NCBI GenBank assembly: GCA_013398955.1 | Contig: VWPU01012714.1 | Location: forward strand, 124,001 to 188,000 | Source of the DNA: Callaeas wilsoni | Taxonomy: Eukaryota > Chordata > Aves > Passeriformes > Callaeidae | Reading direction: 5' to 3' | Length of the DNA: 64,000 nucleotides | Part shown: positions 1 to 13,479 of the stretch, one piece after another | How the letters are laid out: every line of letters begins with the position of its first letter | Numbering within the stretch: the first letter of the stretch is position 1 | Made by a program: the position numbers and the translations under genes | The notes under the pieces: generated by a model | What the model saw: the letters and a program-made list of their open reading frames with translations, nothing else | Databases searched by the model: none | Told to the model about the DNA's origin: nothing

Positions 1-1330
1 AGGGGCAGGAGAGCAAACCCCGGCTTTTCTGTTCTGCAGCAATCCCCTCAACGGGGCAGATGCAGGCTCCTGGCTGACATGGGAGCATCTGTCTGCATAT
101 CGTGTGGTATTTTCTGGGCTGGGTAAGACACTGGTCAGCCTGGCCACCTGCAAGGACCTGCCAGGCCCTGGACCTTGTCTCTGGCAGCAATCACAGGTAG
201 CACACGAGGGAGGACCCTAACCAACCTCTTGCCTGGGGTGCTCCTACTCTTGTTGCCGCAGCTGCACACTCTGGATTTTTGTGTCAGCTGTAAGAGCCCT
301 GCAGCAAGTGTTCACATCCTTTCAGCAGAGACCACTCCAGTTACAGTTTGGAAACACTTTTGAGAAAGCTTCATTTTCCCTGAGGCTTGCTTTTCCTAGT
401 ATGCATGTCAGGTCTAGTTCCAGAGGAAAGGCAACCATAAACTAAGTCTTGTGCAGATATTTAAGCAGAAAGGGAATTCTGGATGTCCTCAGCTTATGGA
501 CAGTGGGATGGGGAAAGCTCAGGTGTGACACAGCTGATGGGCTATGGACAACATGGATGCTGCTGAGGGAGGTCAAGATGTGGAATGTGACATTCCAAGG
601 GACAATCTGAAGAGCACCACAGAAGCCATGGGAAAACCAAGAGCTCTTTAATAAATAGCCAGGCTCAAGGTAAAATTAGACCATGTACATAATGAAAGGA
701 ATTTGAGGTACACTGCATGGATTTTGATCCTATGTGCTTTCTCTCTGTATGATGTCTAGGTTTCCTTCTCTTCTAAACAATAGCTCCTCTTCTTGCCTTC
801 AAAAGACAAGATGATTGATTTTTAAAGCTGCCATGTATATTACAACAACACGCTAGTGATGGAAAGAGAGAAAATAACAATGAATTAATAGGCAGATGTT
901 TTAGCAAACAGAAGTATATTGTATAAAGCAATAATATTTTAAAAACCATTCATTATAGGTAAAGTGCATGACAACAAATCTTAATACAACCAAAGAAACA
1001 AGACTAATACTTAGAGCACATCTTGTGCCAGTAAAGGCAGAGTACTTGATTTTTAAGGACAGCCTGTTGCACGTTGCATACAGGTGTCTGTTACATGATT
1101 ACACAAAAGGTCTGGCTCCAGCTCAGAGGCCCAGCTGCTCATTGTGCAGCAGACTCCTTCCCTGTGATGCTGGGGAATGGAGCAGACATGAACTGCTCAC
1201 TCAGACCCTGCTTGTTTCTTGGATGAGCTGGGAGGTGGACAAGAACGGCTGTTCTTCCCTTGTGGAGGATTTTCTTGCATTGTGCCCACATCCCTTCCCT
1301 CTGGAGGAGCAATCTGTTCCCTGGAGACAC
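1..1330. other. Intergenic sequence, no gene recognised
   Basis: The reading frames here are short, lack recognisable protein motifs and show no pattern of flanking splice sites. I see no repeat that I can name. The stretch ends at the 5-bp duplication that flanks the solo LTR beginning at 1336. Confidence 0.6.
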
Positions 1331-1944
1331 CCACTTGTGCTGGTTTGAAAGCAAAACCAGTGAGAAACTTCAAGTCAGAAGTACAATTTAATAGGAAAAA
1401 AACTAAAATAAATGCAATAGTACAAAAAAACCACTGACAGAGTCAGGATACAACCTGACACCCTGTCAGTCAGGGTGTTGGTAGCAGTCTAATAAAATGG
1501 TGGCTGCAGTCCTCCAGAGTTCTGCTGAAGATGGTCCTGTTGAAGCAGTGATCCTGTAGAAAAGGTCTGGTCTTCACCTGAAGGTCCAGTGGTAGCTCTT
1601 GTCCTCTGGGAATCCAGTAGGTAAGGGCTGGCTCTGGTGTTCGGAATCTTAGCTTATATCCAGGATGGGATGCTTGGTCCCTCCCTCTGGGCAGAGCATC
1701 TCACAATGGGAGGATGTAATTTTATCAGCCATGTGGTGAGACTAGATGGCCCATTAATGGGAGATATCCTCCCTAGAGGGAGGATGGGGCATGGGAGAGA
1801 TAAGGAACGCTGCCCCACCCGGTTCCGACAGCTGGCCTATTAACAGAAGATAGTCCAGAGAGAGGACGCAGGGGACACAGCCCCACTTAGTTTTAACAGC
1901 TCCTGAAGATGGTAATAGAATACACTGCAACCCAGGACACCACT
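1331..1944 (-). mobile_element. Solo LTR of an endogenous retrovirus, with 5-bp target-site duplication
   Basis: The element spans 1336-1939 (604 bp). On the minus strand it begins TGTCCTGGGTTGC and ends ACCAGCACA, the TG..CA ends of an LTR. The five bases CCACT occur immediately outside both ends (1331-1335 and 1940-1944), as expected for a target-site duplication. Inside, on the minus strand, are a TATA-like GGATATAAGC (about 1652-1661) and an ATTAAA polyadenylation-type signal (1387-1392), in the right order for U3-R-U5. No gag, pol or env sequence adjoins it, so it is a solo LTR left by recombination between two LTRs. A 5-bp duplication is usual for ERVL-type elements and some ERV1. From memory the sequence resembles LTRs common in songbird genomes; the family name is not certain. 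Confidence 0.82.
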
Positions 1945-2120
1945 GCTTGTCCCTCTCAGGGTCCCTCAGTGACCAGCCTCGTTTCCTCCACAACCACACA
2001 GCAATTTCCTAAGCCATGAGGTGAGGAGCTCTGTTCCTCTGCGCGGAGGAGCAGCAAACAGTTGTGTCTGAATTTTGTCAGTCTGCCAAGCACTGCCTGT
2101 CTGACCCCCAGCACGCCCTC

Positions 2121-2290
2121 TGTGCCAGTTTGGACACAAATCCAGGAGGAAACAGCTGCGTTGGTGTTGGTGGCAGGCCAAGGTGCTTTGCTCAGGTAAA
2201 GCATCTGCATCCCCAAGCAGCTTTCCCTGAGCAAGGGCCGGAGTCCTCTGGGAACATTCTTCTCTCTCCTCTCTTTGCAATTTAAAGCTA
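2121..2290 (+). mobile_element. Interspersed repeat, LTR-like fragment (copy 1)
   Basis: The sequence begins TGTGCCAGTTTGGACACAAA, and the same 20 bases begin another copy at 60119 in this window. A similar GAGGAAACA run follows in both, then the two diverge, with a related CTCTCTCCTCTC stretch further in. The TG start suggests an LTR edge, but I could not find a matching CA end or a target duplication. Family and right-hand boundary are uncertain. Confidence 0.5.
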
Positions 2291-2349
2291 CACTAGAAAT
2301 CAAGCAGGCGATGGGGAATACAGTATGGTCATAGAATCACCCCAAGACA

Positions 2350-2814
2350 CCTTCCTACTCTTCCTGGGGTCTTGACTGCTTGGGCTTGGGGCCAGCTTAG
2401 CTGAGGGGTGCAGGTGTCACATCTTGAATCAAACATTTGAGAAAAGGCTGTGAGAAGCCTTGGTGGGGATGGAAGGGCTGCCCTTCTCTCTGGAGGTGCT
2501 TTTAGGCCGGGCGCTCTCCCCGTGCACTGCAGCCACACTGCAGCCGTGCCTGTGGCCATGCCCGTGCTCCAGGCTGGCCACCCACCCGAGATGGACTCAG
2601 GTCAAGGAATGCAAGAAGCACACGCAGCTTGCTCACAAAGCCTCCCTGGCACTGGAAACAAAGCACCATATGCTCGAGCAGCCGGAGCAAAAGGACGAGC
2701 CCAAGGCAAAGGGAGCTGAGAGCAGAAGGGCAAGGGAGATGCACAGGGAAAGCACCAGGACATCTTGCTTCCTGCTCCCCCCCTTATGGGCACTGGTGGA
2801 TAACTCAGACGTCT
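2350..2814. other. GC-rich spacer between repeats, no gene recognised
   Basis: An open frame crosses this segment and runs on into the polypyrimidine array, but its protein is low in complexity and resembles no family I know. CpG density looks low, so I do not call a CpG-island promoter. Confidence 0.5.
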
Positions 2815-3246
2815 TCCCTCTCCTCTCCTCGCCTCTCCTCTCCTCTCTTCCCTTCTCCCCTCCCCCCCTCTCCTCTCCTCGCCTCTCCTCTCCTCTCTTC
2901 CCTTCTCCCCTCCCCCCCTCTCCTCTCCTCGCCTCTCCTCTCCTCTCTTCCCTTCTCCCCTCCCCCCCTCTCCTCTCCTCGCCTCTCCTCTCCTCTCTTC
3001 CCTTCTCCCCTCCCCCCCTCTCCTCTCCTCGCCTCTCCTCTCCTCTCTTCCCTTCTCCCCTCCCCCCCTCTCCTCTCCTCGCCTCTCCTCTCCTCTCTTC
3101 CCTTCTCCCCTCCCCCCCTCTCCTCTCCTCGCCTCTCCTCTCCTCTCTTCCCTTCTCCCCTCCCCCCCTCTCCTCTCCTCGCCTCTCCTCTCCTCTCTTC
3201 CCTTCTCCCCTCCCCCCCTCTCCTCTCCTCTCCTCTCCTCTCCTCC
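2815..3246. repeat. Perfect 50-bp tandem array of polypyrimidine, about 8 units
   Basis: The plus strand is almost wholly C and T. A single G recurs exactly every 50 bases, at 2831, 2881, 2931, 2981, 3031, 3081, 3131 and 3181, each starting GCCTCTCCTC. I see no base difference between the units. Each unit is itself built from TCCTC pentamers plus a C7 run. The array is flanked by simple TCCTC repeats on both sides. Long open frames cross it in several registers (proline, serine and leucine on plus; glutamate, glycine and arginine on minus), but these only reflect the absence of stop codons in two-letter sequence. A period of 50 is not a multiple of three, which also argues against coding. Confidence 0.97.
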
Positions 3247-6200
3247 ATTTTCTGATATCCTGCCTCTAAGGTGGCTACTCTACAGTCATCTTCCCGTTTT
3301 TACTTCTTTTGGACACCATTACCCCTCTCCTCTTTGCCTTACAGTCTTCCCTGCTCTCTCAGCCGCAGGTGAAACCAATGGCAGGATGAGCAGCCTGGGC
3401 AATGAGGTGACGTCCTGTCCGTGTGCCATTGTCCCCAGCACAGAGCATGGCAGGCAAGCCCCAGTGCCACTGTCACTGGCATGCCAGGCACAAAGGGTGC
3501 CTGCATTGCTGGCCTGTCACACTGGGCCTGCTGCATCCAGGCTCAGACTGGAGATACACAGATTTTTAATTAATAGGGAATCCGCTAGGGATTTCCTTTT
3601 TAAGGATGCATAGTGGAGGCTGATAAAATTTTTGTTGATTTATTGCCTTTGAAATGTGTGATGTCCATGTTTGTCCTAAACTGTATGTGTTTGTTAACAA
3701 TTCTTTTTCTGGACAACCAACAGAAATACATATACCAGTATTAGGAACCGAGATAAATAGTTTACTGACTCATTTGTATTATTTTTTAACGAAGTAAAGT
3801 CAATACTTGTATTCAATACTCAATTTCATATAGCAAAAGAAAACATAAAAACGGGGCTGCATAAACCTCAGCACTACAACACACTGTGGAAACAATCTCT
3901 GAAGGACTCCCTACACTGTCCATCTCTTCCTGGAGCTTCTGACCCAGGAATCACAGGTCAGTACCAGAACATCCCATGTCTTCTTGCTGTCATGCTGGCC
4001 TTGTGGGTGAGGGACACAAAGCATGCCTTCAGCCCCCTGGGAGTCACTGCAGGTGTCCCAGTGAAGAAGAACTCAGCAACTCTCTTACTCATCACTTTGG
4101 TGCCTGAGAACCCACAGGCTTTAGAAAATGAAGTCTCTCTGACTCTCCTCTTTTTCCATTGCAGTGTTTTCCTTCCACCTTGCATTTTGCAGTGCTCTCC
4201 AAGCCCCAGCCCAGCCTGCAGACCTGCAGAGGATCTTTTATCCCACAGACCACCCTGAGGGAGGTTGTCGAGTGGCAATTCCATGATGTACATAAGTAAA
4301 GGAGCTACAAGGACTGCACAAGCCACCCCAACCCAAACTAAATTGCAGGCTGCCTTTTACTGGGTTCTGGTGACTTACAAGCACAGCAAGGGCCTCTATA
4401 ATAGTTATGAATTACTGACATGGTATTATTTCTGTGCAGGAGCAGGGCAATAAAGACATGGGGTGGGTGCAACATGGAAGTGGTACCATAGGGAAAGACT
4501 TCACCATTTCCATGCAGGAATAAAAGAAGCAGGCACACCTTCCTGGGATGTGTTTTGATGCAGGATTTGGTATTTAGTGCCTGGATAACACTATTGACCT
4601 TCAGAGCTTTGCTGCAGTCGGTAAAGTAGTATCAAATAAAATACAAAGTTCTACATTTGCTTTCTCCTGAAGATTTTTCTGTCAAACTGAGTCAGCTTCT
4701 AAGGAAAACAGGAGATCATTTTAGTCTGTCAGCACTGCAAAACTAGTGTGGTATTTGAAAATTACTTGTATTCTTGAAAATGTAGTGGGCTCTGGATTTG
4801 GCAGGCAGTATTGTTTAAGATCTAATGGTATATAATTCAAAACCTAAACCTTTCTGCTTTGCTGAACTTACCATTATTTTAGCAAATGTTTGTTTTGGTG
4901 GGATCCTGGGGGTAATATGAGCAAATGAAAGCTCCATAATGAAATTTTTTTCCATACTGAAAATAAAAAGTAAGCAAACATCCCCTCAGTTTTTAAAGCA
5001 GTAGTATTTGCCACCTTTATAAAAATTCTATGGAATTCCATGGAGGCATGGAAACAGATCAGAAAACTGCTCTGCCCAGATCTGCAGGGGAATCAAACAG
5101 ATGGCAGATCCCACTGCAGTTTGGATGAAGATTTCATAGATAGATAGGCAAGAGAATAGTCAAGGTCAGTGATGAGGTCAAAACCATGCCCAGATTTTCT
5201 TCAGCTAGGAGCATGTACAGCCTTTTCATACATTTAGAGGAAATGCACCAAACCCAGAGATTTTTTCACAATGAGGAGCAAATGCCCTTAGTGTAAGACA
5301 GTATTGCAACAGGGAGACAATGTCCTTGCTTAAGTGCCATTTGTGAAACTAAAATTAAAATTAAAAATATTTTTTTCCAAATTTATGTGTGTATATCCTA
5401 GTATGTATTTTTAAAATTCAGTTAAATCTGCAGGTGGTCATATACCAGATTGTAAATAATAGTATTTGTGAATTTTGGCAACAAAAATGATTCTCAAATA
5501 ATGGTTATTGTTAGTCAATTAGTTCTGGGACCAACATGCATGTAGAGATCTTGGCAGATGATTTTTTTTTCCTCTGTGCTTGTGTCTTTTATTCCCTCAC
5601 AAATGTCTGAATTGAGAAGTTATGGCTTTAAATGGAAAATTTCATCCCTGATTTGTTGTGTTCTTTTAAAAACAAAAACCCCAAGCAATCTAGTTTGTGA
5701 TATACATCAGGCTCAGCTACACAGATCTGGAGGCTGTATTTCTCTCTTGTTTATGTCATTAGTCTGGTTTTAGTTAATTTTCATTTCCAGATGTCTCTTG
5801 TGCATGTTGGGTTGTTCTTTTCCTTGTGGTTAACAGGATATAAATTACCTTGATAGGACAGAGCTGTTTGCTCTGTTTTACTTGTTTAATTTCTGGATAC
5901 GTTTTACTGAGCCTGATCCCTCATCATCACAAAATAGGTTTTACTGGCTTAGAACGCAGATTTTACAACAGTTACTTACTGGCATGAAACATGCACAAAC
6001 TCAGTGAAGAATCACAGTCTGAGTGCTTGTTTTTTCCTTCATTAAAAGGGCACAAAGACCTGCTCTGGCAAGGGCTGGGTTCAGCTCTCAGAGCACTGAG
6101 GAACACAAGGACTGCAGTTAGCCTGGCTGGAAGAACAAAGCCGTGGGCTACTGCTATGAAGGCTGACTCCTACTCGCCAGGTTAGGATATTCTCAAACAA

Positions 6201-9200
6201 GGCTGGGTGGCTTCATGTTTAGTATCTGCCTTCCGTGAGAGGCAAAGGTTTTGGTTTTACTCATTTTCAGAGAAAGAGGTGGTGTAGAGCAGCAACTTCA
6301 GCCCTGCAATGGGGTCTCTGCCAAGCAAATCACTCCTGCACTGCTTCGTCTTCTGCTGAATCACTTCTTGTCCTGAGCTTTCCCTCCGAGGGAGTAAAGG
6401 ACAGTGCCAGTGTCCAGGTAGCTCCTGGAGTTTTTTTCCCTGTGGGAGTTTCTGAAAGGGGGTGTTTTGGGATGCAGTGATGTCCCTTGTGCCTTAGTGG
6501 ACTTGAGCAGATCCCCACAACATTTCTTCGATTACAGGGGGCTCAGTTGCCTTTGCATGTGGGTATTGCTGGGTTATGCAAGACACTGCAGCAATTCAAT
6601 ATTTCCTTCTGCTTTCCCAAAGAGCTGCTGCAGGGACACTCACACCTTGCACACAAGGATCACAGGGCACCTTGTACTTTTTGCTGGAGGCTTTGAGAAC
6701 TTAAAGAGAAAAAACCTGAGAACTGGTCCTCCAGGAAGAAAATCTGAGTGGCAGGGGGTCCCCAGGCCTGTTCTGTGCTGCCATTTCCCCATTGGTAGCA
6801 CAGGGGTAACTAACATTTGACTCCAGGCCGTCAAAAAGAATAGAAATGCTTCTAAAATTTTCCAAAGATTAAAAAAAATACTCAGAGTCATTACTACTGC
6901 TTCTCTAGCCGAAAAAAAGGGCTCTGATTTAGTGGCCTGCTCTTTGCAGTTATCATCTCCAGACAGTCTTTGGTGGGACAAATCAACTTACTGCAACATT
7001 TGCTTAATTTAGGGACCAGATGCAAGTGCTTTTAGGGCACCTTCCTCCTGCCGACCAGCTCCCGTGAACACAGGTGGAGAGAAGCAGTCACAGAGCACAC
7101 ACCAACAACCAGCAGCACAGATGCACGTACCAGCTGCTGTCACTGAGGTTACATATTAATGGTTATTCAGACCTGCACTGACAAACACACTATTTTTGGT
7201 TTTGTGCTAGTCAGCCGAGGTCCTGAGCTCCTGCTGATCAAGGATCATGAAAGAGGCGATGCAGCAAATGAGATTTGTATGCTGAAAGTCACTCGTGCTT
7301 TGAGAGCCTGCCAAAAATAATGTTTCAGAGGGCATGTATAACACTGCCAAAATCAAGCTGATGAATGGCTGTATCATTGAATTTGGATGCAGAATGAGGG
7401 TCAAGTTTGGAACAGTCTAGCAATAGGCCATTCATGCAATCTAAGCAGGATGGGATCAGGGCACTTTGTAATCAACACTTATTAAAGCCCTGTTTTATTC
7501 CAAAGTGCAGTAGAAAGGGGGCAGATAGAAATTAAGTCTGGAAGGTAGATTACAAGGGACGTTTAGGACCCTATGGTGCCAGGCTTATCTGAGTTTTTGG
7601 GAGTTTTCTCGAGTTAAAAAGAATAAATAAAATAATATTTTATTTATACACAATAACACAAGAACAATAAAACAAGAAAAGGAAATGCTGACAGTCTCTT
7701 CAGAAACCTGTACACATCCAGGAGTGTGTTCTGCAACGCTGGTGTTCAGTCTTTTCTTCCAGTAGAATTGTTCATGGTTAATATTAATTCAAAACACGGG
7801 AATAAGAAGTCTGTAGATTAAATGCTGCACGCTTTTTTGCCTGAAGATGTGAGGAGTGTGAATTTAAAAAACAGGGCTTAGTTCTGAGAGAATAAAGCCT
7901 TGCATTTCATTTATTTTATTGAGGAATTTTATCTCCCTGGGTAACATGCAGGTGGTACAGCAAGAAGTGCATCACTTTTTCTTATCTAGAGAAAGGTGGT
8001 GAAGAAAAGCACAGATCAGGCACAGAGAGTGTCAAGTCTAGACTGAATACCCTCCCCTCTCAGCTTTTGCTTTTCAATTCAATTTACATTTTTATCTTTA
8101 ACCAGTAGGTGCTTTCCCATTGATTTTGGTTGAAAGAGCTTTTTTTATGACAAGTTACTTTGGACTGAAGCCACTTTTAACCAATTTTATAGTCAAGGAC
8201 CTTGTGACCAAGAAGAATGTCACATTCAGGTCCACCATGACAACTGCTGAGAAGAAAACTGAGGGCTACCATAAGAGACAATGCTGCCTAAAATAACCAC
8301 CAACCACAGTCCTGCGAATTGCTATTACCTTATGAAAAGTGCAGTATCATTTCTAGCACACCCAAAAAACAGCGCATGGAATCGTGTTGGGAATGTCACG
8401 GACAATTCAATTAAAATATCTGGATGTGTGGTAATTGTTGCTATAACCTTCTGAGGTTTTTGTGACCTCAGTGGTATCTTGTACCTCAGTCGTGAGCTCC
8501 CAGAGTGACAACGAGCCACTTCAATCCACAGAAAAAGGCCCAATCCATGGTGTGGAATTATATCCAGATGGGAACACAACAGGCAGATAACTAAGAAAAC
8601 CACTGAATGTAAATTAGTTGTTTGTACCCAGAAATCTCATGTGAGAGAGCTCATGATGCACATGGCTCAGTGGAAGACAGATACAATAAGAGAATAACAA
8701 ACATGTAATTAAAGAGTTTACGGCTGAGGTTATCTATCCAAAATCATCTGCTCAGTGTTGCCATAATACCTAGTGATGGACAAATCCACCCCATTGTTTC
8801 TGGACATACTGGTTTCACAGATATTTGTCAGTTCTACATCTATGCTTAGGTTACTAAATGACTCGTATGAGGCAAATTAAATCTCATGGCAGAATATTAC
8901 ATTAGAAACATTAGCTAAGCCTTACAGACCCGAATAATTGCAGAGCTATTCCAAGTCACGAGTGATGATTTATACCTATCTTTCTATTAATTTATTGCCT
9001 GCCCCTAAATTGGAGAGCTGCTCTTCAGGGAAAATGTCTCAGTTAAAATAAGAACTGAACTCCAGAAGAGAGAGGACTTTGATTCAAGATAGAAAAGAGG
9101 GTAATAAGGATTGAAGAGTTGCGAGTGATGTATTAGATTGCAGTTTGAATTCAGCTGCAGCAGAAATCTTGCCAAGATACCCAATTCTCTTTGTACACTT

Positions 9201-12200
9201 ATCTCTGAACAGCAGGGCCGGTAGCTGTCCATTTCATCCAGACAGGAGTCAGATTTTGAACCATGTACCAGTGTCTTCCTCTCCCAACCGAACAAGTCCA
9301 TCTCAGTGACCTTTAAGGTCAAAGCTGGAGTGGGGCAGCACACATAAAGAGTTTGTACTTAGCTGCACCCTCCTGCCCAGCTCCTGCTCAGGCATCTCAT
9401 CCTGTGCTCCTGCCCAGGACCACAAATTGCTTGATTCTGGTCAAGGACTTCACCACTTCTCAAGGATTCCTCCTCTTCCTCAGCACCGCCAGGCATCTGT
9501 CATGTGAGTCTGGACCAAAATTGTTGGCTGCTTTGTTCCCTGATCTCTCTGTGCTTCCTCACACTCTCCCAAACACCCCCTGCGCACACAGTGAGGGTTA
9601 AACCACGTTGGTACCAATTCCTGCAGCATGGATTTGTCCATGTACAAGCACTGATGAACAGCCCCTCTCCACATTTCCCTGTGAACAAACAGAGGCAATG
9701 CAAATGTTTGCTGAAACACAAACGGATTTAAGCCTGGCTGAGCAGGACCTCTGTCTGCTTAGGCACAAATATTTGATGGGATCTTTCTCCATCGTTTTCC
9801 CAGCTAATTTCCAGCTTTATACTTAACCGATTATCTAATTGATGACTCACTGTCAGTGTCCATGATCAAGAAACACTGATAGTCTCTAGAGGGAAGTCTG
9901 TTTCGTTCTCCCAGGGCACACTGAGGGTGATGATGCAAAGCCTGGAGGGTGAAGGTCAGCCTTCATAGGAGGGAGGAGGAAGAGGTGACTATACTGTCAT
10001 TAGACAAAGAGGTCACACTTTTAAAGGTCAGATCTCTCATGATCGATTTCCCAGCTACAATCCAACCAGTGCTTTGAAGTGCATCGCTGCTCTAGCTGTA
10101 AATAACAAAACCTAAATTTAGGCGAGTTTATGAAGCAGCACTCAACACTATAACTTTCATGGCATCTCCTCTTTTGAGACCCATAAAAAGCAAATTTATC
10201 CCAACAGGTGTTGCCTTACAACAGGTGTCAGATTCTTGTAGAATCTAAGATTGGAAATGAACACCTTGGCAATGGGGAAAAGTGCTTTGTGTTTGGAGAG
10301 CAGCAAGTTAAATGCCTAGCCTGCATCCATTTTTCCTCCTTCAGCTGTGCAGCAGTGCTAAAAACAGCCCAAAACACCAACAGCTTGCCTGCTTTTATGA
10401 ATTCGAGTTGCCCTAATTCATGGGGCTGTATGTGCTTACATATGAGCAGCTACTCTGGGTGGATGGGGAGAAGAGTTCCACCTAGAAAAACTGGAGTATA
10501 TTTTTGGGCTGGTACTGGCTTAGAGGGACATTGGCAAAGGTTGGCTAATGCAGCTGCAAAAGATGTGGCTCACACATCAGAAAATAGGACTGTGATGCAT
10601 TTGGAGGAGCCAGCTGTGCTTTATGAATAGGGGAGTGGGGAGTGCTGCTGGACACGGAGTACAGCTCTATATGCTGTGTATGGAAAATGTGGAAGAAGAG
10701 CTACATGGATAGACTTGCCTTTGCCAAGTTAGGCAGGCTGGCCTTTGGAATGGTCTAACCTAACCAGCTCAGTGGCATTTTTTATAGAATTTATCAAACT
10801 GAATAATAGAACAAAATAAATTGAAAGCAAGCATGCTACTTAGTTTATTTACAAAGCTAATAAAATTGCAAAAAATTCAGTAATCAAATTATGTTCTCAA
10901 GTAAAAATGAATCAATAGATTAATAGCTTCAAAGTGCCTCTGCACCAAATTAACACAATAAGCAATCAAATCGAATGATGAGGCTGTCACTTTCACTCTC
11001 AGTCCTTGTCACTAATGATGTTAAGAGAATCAGAGGAAGAGTTGTTTTCACACCACAAGTGTCTGGCATCCTACCCAAAACACTCCTTTCACTCATCTGG
11101 GGAGCAGGGCAGGTTGCACCACCTGTTTGGTCTGGACTTAGACCCTTACCAAGCAAGAATGAGAGAGGTGAGCAATATTCCTCTTTCAACCTAAGTAATG
11201 CTCAGCTATTCTTTCCATAACGTTTTTTAAAGTCCTGTGGCTGTTTCAGGGACATGGGTGTCATTACCAGTTCCCCTGTCCATGCACACAGTTTGTGGGA
11301 TAGTAGATCCACCCTCTAGCACAGATGAGATTGCTAAATACTGCATGATGGCAGCTTTAGAACAGCTTTTGTCCTCAGCAGAACTTCCTGACTAACTCAG
11401 TGGCAGGCTGACATCATTTATTTTTATGAAGCTGTGAAAGGTGTTTCTCCTTGAGCTGTACACAAACATTCACTTGTAACTGGGGGAGGAGGGTGGCAGG
11501 AGGAAGAGAGAAAATACTTGGACTAAAGGCAACCTGGACAAGGAGCAATTCAGTGAGGAGCCTGCAGCTGTGTTTGGGAGCTGGGCAAGTGCACTCTGGC
11601 CTGTGCTGGACCATCCCCAGGAGCCAGGAAAGTGCCCACTGGCCCAGGCTGGATCGTGCTGAATCCCTGGAACAGAACCGCTCAGATGCCACTTGATTCA
11701 CTGCTGCTGACACACGGATTAACAGGAGGAAATATGGGGGAAAAATAGAACTGGAGAACATATTGCTCAACAATGCCCAGGTAAATGTGCACTAGGAGAG
11801 GCTGCGCTTTCTGATGACCATGATATTACCCTCCTGAAACAAAACTGAACCCCAGTGAGTGCTGGGGACAAGAAGGGCTGGGTTTATCCTCTATAGGGAG
11901 ATGCTGGGAAAAACGTTTCTGGATGTTTCTGTCGCTAAAATATCTCACTAGGAGAGTACAAAGGCAGATACTGGTGAGTTTATCAAAAGAAAGAGCTTTC
12001 AACCCATCAGGGAGCAACAATGTGCTGTCCAAGGAATATGAAGATAAGCTACTCTAATTTCATGCTGTGTTATTTTATTCCATAAGACAAACTATTACTT
12101 GCTTTCATAAATTTATAACGGTGACCATACAAATTATGATTTGATGTCACAGTCAGTCTCTTAGCTTAGCTAGCAGGGGAGAGGAAAAGGTAATTGCAAA

Positions 12201-13479
12201 ATGTACAATGACAATAAAACAGTAAAGCTAGGTGGTTATGTTAGCCATTATTTCTGATGTGTGAATGTTTCCACTAGAGCTAATTTTCGAGAGGAAATTG
12301 GAAATTTCTTTTAAAGAAAAAGCCTTCCTGGAATCCTAATAAGGGCCAGAGGAAACGGATGGTGAAGCCTCATGGCAAGCTGGGTGAGCAGCATGAATGA
12401 GTGGTAGCAGGGAAGTTTGCTGGGATGTCACTTGTTGCTTTCTGACAGCTTCAAGGAGAGGATGTCAGTGAGGGATCGACTGTGACGAGAGCAGGCATCA
12501 GCCCGGTGGTCCTTGCTGGGGAAGCAGTTGGAGTGTTGCAGTCTTTGGATATGCAGTAAGCAGACAATGCAATGAATCAGTTCAACAACTCCTCTGAGCA
12601 CATCACCATAAGCAACAACAAGAAATTTCCAGTAGGCAGTGAGAGGAAAGTCCCCACATCAAATCTGCTGGTGGTTAGCAGGAGTGCAGTCATCTGCTTC
12701 TTTTGGGTATTGCTCTAAAATGTTGGGAAGACAATGAAGACAACCTCCGTGGGCCAATGGCACTGACTTTAGTAACTCTTTAAAGTGAAGATGATCCAAC
12801 AGAAGATGGGTTGTGGTACAAAATAAAATGTTCTAGGGCATTCTGACTATTGAAGTAGGCGCTTGTTTAACATGGCTGGGAATACTGTTATTAAAATAAA
12901 TATTTGTTGCTAAGATACCCTGTTAGTTCAATAGCCTTGAAATCTAGTTCATGTCATTAGACTGGAGGTGCAGATATTTTATAGATATGTCATTGCAGGG
13001 ATTGCAGGCAGACCTAGGAGGCAGGGAGGGAACTCCTCAAACACTAATAAGAAATAAAACAGCTGCTAGCAGCAGCTCTGACCTGCAGGGCAAAGCTATC
13101 CTTGGAAAGCAAGCAGCTTGCTGAGTGGGAGGAAGAGCAAGAAGGAAAACAGCGATAAGAGAGAAGGGAGAAAAGGAGAAGGATGAGCCACGAGGGAAGG
13201 GAGCAAACTGCCTGATAAATGCCACCTCATTTAGGCTTTGCTCACATTGGCCCATGAGGAGCAGCAGCAGAGGCAGCCTGGAAATAGAGGGGTGGTCTTC
13301 TGACAGGCAGAATCCCTCACCCTTACTGCAGGACCTGCAGGGGTTTTACTTGAGCCTGACTCTGGATTTGTCCCATGAGCCAAGGTCCAGCCAGTGGCTG
13401 GAGCACCATGGATGTACTCCTACACTTTGTCTTCCAGAGTGGGCATTGTCTGAGCATAAACAAGCACCCAGATATTAGG
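3247..13479. other. Intergenic sequence, no gene recognised
   Basis: Ten kilobases of AT-rich sequence with only short unrelated open frames. I found no exon of a known protein, no tRNA and no rRNA. The longest frame (10208-10630, 140 residues) has no recognisable motif and is not bounded by convincing splice sites. The one structural item I would single out is the AT-rich inverted repeat at 7623-7647. Confidence 0.6.
7623..7647. repeat. Perfect 12-bp AT-only inverted repeat
   Basis: The arms 7623-7634 and 7636-7647 are exact reverse complements separated by one base. All bases are A or T. It could extrude as a small cruciform. In AT-rich DNA such palindromes arise by chance and by slippage, so no function is implied. 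Confidence 0.8.

Noticed and set aside
2460..3269. A 269-residue open frame, the longest in the window
   Set aside because: Most of it is translated polypyrimidine array (proline, serine, leucine). Other frames and the opposite strand are just as open there.
10208..10630. A 140-residue intergenic frame
   Set aside because: No motif, no neighbouring exons, no promoter or polyadenylation context; length is compatible with chance.
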